A DNA stretch of 6,768 nucleotides, taken from contig JAOUOQ010000103.1 in the NCBI GenBank assembly GCA_029880275.1, forward strand, positions 1-6,768, written 5' to 3'. Of the stretch, positions 4,132-6,768 are shown piece by piece. Both the position numbers and the translations under genes were made by a program. The DNA is from Candidatus Aminicenantota bacterium (GTDB lineage: Bacteria; Acidobacteriota; B3-B38; Guanabaribacteriales; B3-B38). Below the pieces are notes generated by a model, which was given only the letters and a program-made list of their open reading frames with translations, did no database searches and was not told the origin of the DNA. Each line of letters starts with the position of its first letter. The first letter of the stretch is position 1.

Positions 4132-6633
4132 ATGAAAATAAAGCTTACCAAAAAGCAGAGAAAGTTTATAAGAGAGAATTACCGATATAAGTCGGATGCC
4201 GCCTTAGCCCGTGAGCTTAAGCTCCGCGTGGAGCACATTCGCTATGCCCTTAAGGTAGTAGAGCTGCGCCGCACAAAGGACGAGGAGAGGGCAATCCGCA
4301 AAAAGGAGGAGGATATTCAAAGAGCCGGGAAAAGGCCTCCCAAAGTTGCCAGAGCCCTGAGAAGGCCGCTCTTTATTAAAACGGCAGTTTCTCTGATGGT
4401 GCTGAGCCTAATCAGCTATCTTTTATATGGGCATTATCTGCATGACTCGCCTATAAGATATGCCCGGAAGTTCCAATCACTGATAGCCCCCCGAAAGCCT
4501 TCCGACCTTAACATCCTACTTCTCATTATTGATACCTTGAGAGCTGACCACCTGGGTTGCTACGGATACCAGGGTGCAAAGACCCCCCATATCGACCGCC
4601 TGGCAGAAGAGGGGATTCTGTTCACCAATGCCACCTGCCAGGTCCCCCTTACCCTCCCCTCCCACTGCTCCATCCTCACTGGCACCCACCCCATGTATCA
4701 TGGGGTCAGGGACAACGCCGGTTTTTACCTGGGGGAGGAGAATACCACTCTGGCAGAGATACTTAAAGGGTATGGCTACGCTACCAGCGGGTTCATCGGT
4801 GCATTTGTCCTCGACTCCCGGTGGGGTATAGACCAGGGCTTTGACTATTACTTTGATAACTTTGACATCGCCGAATATGATATTGTCATGCTCGAGAATG
4901 TACAACGGAGGGGGAAGGATGTGGTGGATGAAGCCTCCCACTGGTGGGATAAAAACGGGCATAATAAGTTCTTTACCTGGATACATTTATACGACCCTCA
5001 CTCGCCCTATGATGCCCCCGAGCCTTACAAGACGATGTTCAGAGGGAAGCCCTATGGATTATATGATGGAGAGATCGCCTATACTGATATGCTTATCGGA
5101 CAAATTATGGCCAAATTGGAGGAGAAGGGGGTGCTGGACAATACCCTGATTATCTTTACCTCCGACCACGGGGAGATGCTGGGAGAGCACAGTGAGAGCC
5201 GCCATGGCTTCTTTATATATGATGCTGCTACCAGGATACCTCTCATCATAAAGCCGCCCACCACTGCCCTCAAGGGGAGAGTCATAGAAGCGCAAGTCCA
5301 GAGTGTGGATATAGTGTCCACCATATTGCATATGCTTGGCATCCCCATCCCCAGGGAGGTTCAGGGACAAAGCCTTCTTCCGCTGCTATTAAGGAAAAGC
5401 AGGGACAATAAAAAGCTTTACGCCTACAGCGAGACCTTTTACCCCAGATATTACTATGGCTGGAGTGAGCTCAAGAGCCTGCGCACCCGTCAATACAAAT
5501 ATATCCAAGCTCCAAGGCCCGAGCTCTACGACCTTATAAAGGACCCCAGAGAGAATCGTAATATCCTCTCCTCCAATCCCAGAATAGCGGAAAGATTCAA
5601 GAAGAAGCTCACCGAAATAGCCAACTTCTATGCCGCCAAGGGGGTAGAGCAGAAAGGACCCCAGAAGATGGACGAGGAGTCCCTGAAAGGATTGATGGCT
5701 CTCGGATACCTGGGCTCTTATGGTGTATCGCTAAGAGATAGAAAGGACAGGGAGCTGGCAGACCCTAAGGATAAGATTAAGCTCTTCAACAAGATAAAGG
5801 AGGCAGAAGGGAAATACTTGGAAAATAAGATAGACGAGGCCTTGCAGAAAATGACCGAGGTGCTGGAGGTCGACCCCGACATAATGGAAGCTCAGCTGGT
5901 TCTGGGACGCCTCTATATGCTAAAACAAGACACCGAGAAAGCCATCGCCGCCTTCAAAAGGGCATTAGAAATCAACCCTCAGTTTGAATTCGCCATCTTC
6001 AGTTTAGCCCTGGCTTATAAGGAATCAAAACAATGGGCGGAAGCGATTGCCGGCTTCAGGAGGCTGACCGAAATGGACCCCCGCGATTCCAGGGCTTTCC
6101 TCCACTTAAGTGATATCTACATCGAACAGAAAGACTTTGACCAGGCCATAATCTGTCTGAAAAAGGCTATTGAGGTTCAGCCTGAGCCTGACGCCGCTGC
6201 TCACAGTCAGCTGGGATTATGCTATCTGCAGAACGGTATGCTCCAGCAAGCCGAACAAGAGCTAAAGAGGGCGCTGGAGTTTAATCCCAAAATCCTCGAG
6301 GCACATTTCAACCTCGGTTTGGTGTATAAAAGACTTGCGCGCTATACGGAGGCAATAGAGGCTTTCAAGGAGGTTATCCGCATCAAACCCGATTTTGCCG
6401 ATGCGTATTTTCATCTGGGTTTGGCGCATGGCTCCTTAGGTCGCTATAATGAAGAGATGGAGGCTATGAAGTCTGTTGTTCGCATCAAGCCAGATTATGC
6501 TGATGCGCATTACCTTCTCGCTTTACATTATATTAGGCTGGGTGATAGAGCCTCTGCCCTTGAGGAGCACGAAATTTTAAAAACTTTGGACCCGGCTCTT
6601 GCTAATAAATTATTTAACCAGCTTTACAGGTGA
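4132..6633 (+). CDS. Membrane-anchored sulfatase-like (alkaline phosphatase superfamily) protein with N-terminal HTH-like and C-terminal TPR domains
   Basis: An 833-residue protein in four parts. Residues about 4-47 look like a helix-turn-helix (KLTKKQRKFIRENY, then SDAALARELKLRVEHIRYAL), followed by a charged linker. One membrane helix lies at about 81-101, with positive charges before it, so the N-terminus should be cytosolic and the rest outside. The sulfatase-like domain at about 126-480 has D134 (LIIDTLRAD), H285/D288/H290, SDHGE (344-348) and RHGFF (357-361) as likely metal or active-site residues. LMALGYLGS (521-529) is the linker typical of sulfatase/TPR fusions. About eight TPR units follow at 551-822. 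At the formylglycine position the sequence is TLPSH (174-178), not CxPSR, so it cannot be a formylglycine sulfatase; Thr nucleophiles occur in phosphodiesterases and phosphoethanolamine transferases of this superfamily. The substrate is unknown. ATG 4132 has no SD and an in-frame TAA two codons upstream; coupling to the preceding small ORF is likely. Confidence 0.9.
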   Translation: MKIKLTKKQRKFIRENYRYKSDAALARELKLRVEHIRYALKVVELRRTKDEERAIRKKEEDIQRAGKRPPKVARALRRPLFIKTAVSLMVLSLISYLLYGHYLHDSPIRYARKFQSLIAPRKPSDLNILLLIIDTLRADHLGCYGYQGAKTPHIDRLAEEGILFTNATCQVPLTLPSHCSILTGTHPMYHGVRDNAGFYLGEENTTLAEILKGYGYATSGFIGAFVLDSRWGIDQGFDYYFDNFDIAEYDIVMLENVQRRGKDVVDEASHWWDKNGHNKFFTWIHLYDPHSPYDAPEPYKTMFRGKPYGLYDGEIAYTDMLIGQIMAKLEEKGVLDNTLIIFTSDHGEMLGEHSESRHGFFIYDAATRIPLIIKPPTTALKGRVIEAQVQSVDIVSTILHMLGIPIPREVQGQSLLPLLLRKSRDNKKLYAYSETFYPRYYYGWSELKSLRTRQYKYIQAPRPELYDLIKDPRENRNILSSNPRIAERFKKKLTEIANFYAAKGVEQKGPQKMDEESLKGLMALGYLGSYGVSLRDRKDRELADPKDKIKLFNKIKEAEGKYLENKIDEALQKMTEVLEVDPDIMEAQLVLGRLYMLKQDTEKAIAAFKRALEINPQFEFAIFSLALAYKESKQWAEAIAGFRRLTEMDPRDSRAFLHLSDIYIEQKDFDQAIICLKKAIEVQPEPDAAAHSQLGLCYLQNGMLQQAEQELKRALEFNPKILEAHFNLGLVYKRLARYTEAIEAFKEVIRIKPDFADAYFHLGLAHGSLGRYNEEMEAMKSVVRIKPDYADAHYLLALHYIRLGDRASALEEHEILKTLDPALANKLFNQLYR

Positions 6634-6674
6634 AACACATACCATCTGGTTAATATTATTATCTTATAATTATA
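6634..6674. other. AT-rich spacer with a 12-bp palindrome
   Basis: The spacer after the sulfatase-like gene is very AT-rich. TTATAATTATAA (6664-6675) is a perfect palindrome holding TATAAT in two registers, but no good -35 lies 16-18 nt upstream of either, so I do not call a promoter. No intrinsic terminator is visible after the TGA at 6631-6633. Confidence 0.4.
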
Positions 6675-6768
6675 ATGGCGGTAGAGGGTTATACCTTATC
6701 CTCTCATTCTTCATCATCAGACCATCCCAGGCTTTCTGCATGTAGGGGAAAAAAGAGAAAAGCTCATT
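6675..6768 (+). CDS. Second copy of the small leader ORF, cut by the right edge
   Basis: From ATG 6675 the frame is open to the edge of the window (31 complete codons) and ends in the same peptide as the first copy, RLSACRGKKRKAH. Its N-terminal half differs from that of copy A because a 5-nt length difference puts the shared upstream block in another frame. No SD precedes ATG 6675, so the start is uncertain. By analogy with copy A a TAA should follow at once, then the ATG of a large gene just outside the window, possibly a paralogue of the sulfatase-like/TPR gene. Confidence 0.35.
   Translation, partial: MAVEGYTLSSHSSSSDHPRLSACRGKKRKAH
6694..6768 (+). repeat. Direct repeat copy B (right edge)
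   Basis: Copy B of the repeat at 4057-4126. It matches 19 of 20 bases in the first block (6694-6713) and 39 of 44 in the last block (6725-6768), and the identity runs to the last base of the window, so it may continue. The two copies flank the sulfatase-like gene. Confidence 0.9.

Noticed and set aside
4516..4986. Minus-strand ORF of 156 codons inside the sulfatase-like gene, plus several shorter ones in other frames (4557-5370)
   Set aside because: They overlap a gene with clear catalytic motifs; they are open only because of the codon composition of the sense strand.
6664..6676. Double TATAAT as a promoter for the next gene
   Set aside because: No -35-like hexamer lies at suitable spacing; the region is simply AT-rich and palindromic.

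Overview
This window looks like a chromosomal piece of an uncultivated or poorly studied bacterium. The supportable content is one small RNA-binding protein gene on the minus strand, an AT-rich stretch with a methyltransferase and a broken membrane methyltransferase, and a plus-strand cluster of a secreted TPR protein and a very large membrane-anchored sulfatase-like/TPR protein. Sulfatase-like/TPR fusions and single-RRM glycine/arginine-tailed proteins occur in Deltaproteobacteria-like and candidate-phylum bacteria, but the window does not fix a taxon. Good sigma70-type promoters and Shine-Dalgarno (SD) sites show ordinary bacterial expression. No tRNA, rRNA, CRISPR array or transposase is visible.

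Left part (1-1000). The RRM protein gene (496 to 179, minus) has an excellent promoter (TTGACA, 17 nt, TATGCT) and a leader of about 110 nt. That leader contains a terminator-type hairpin with seven Us ending just upstream of the SD, so it looks like an attenuated gene. Further right lie a candidate folded element (694-765) and, on the minus strand, what appears to be a frameshifted remnant of a small exported protein (985 to 769).

Middle part (1000-2750). This is clearly more AT-rich than its flanks. It holds a class I SAM-dependent methyltransferase (1415-2014) with a good promoter and operator-like repeats upstream, followed by an ICMT/phospholipid-methyltransferase-like membrane protein gene (2143-2649). 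The latter is intact in frame except for two TGA codons, both at positions where Trp would fit.

Right part (2800-6768). A strong extended -10 promoter drives a 386-residue secreted protein made of ten consecutive 34-residue TPRs. The next large gene encodes an 833-residue protein: N-terminal HTH-like segment, one membrane helix, alkaline-phosphatase-superfamily (sulfatase-like) domain with Thr where sulfatases have the formylglycine Cys, and a C-terminal block of about eight TPRs. Between the two genes sits a 28-codon ORF that has its own SD and stops 3 nt before the sulfatase-like ATG, which itself lacks an SD. The sequence of this small ORF recurs after the sulfatase-like gene and runs off the right edge. 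In the conserved half, four of the five base differences are synonymous in the same frame. The most interesting hypothesis here is a repeated cassette of a leader ORF, a translationally coupled large membrane enzyme, then another leader ORF, of which only the first full unit is visible.
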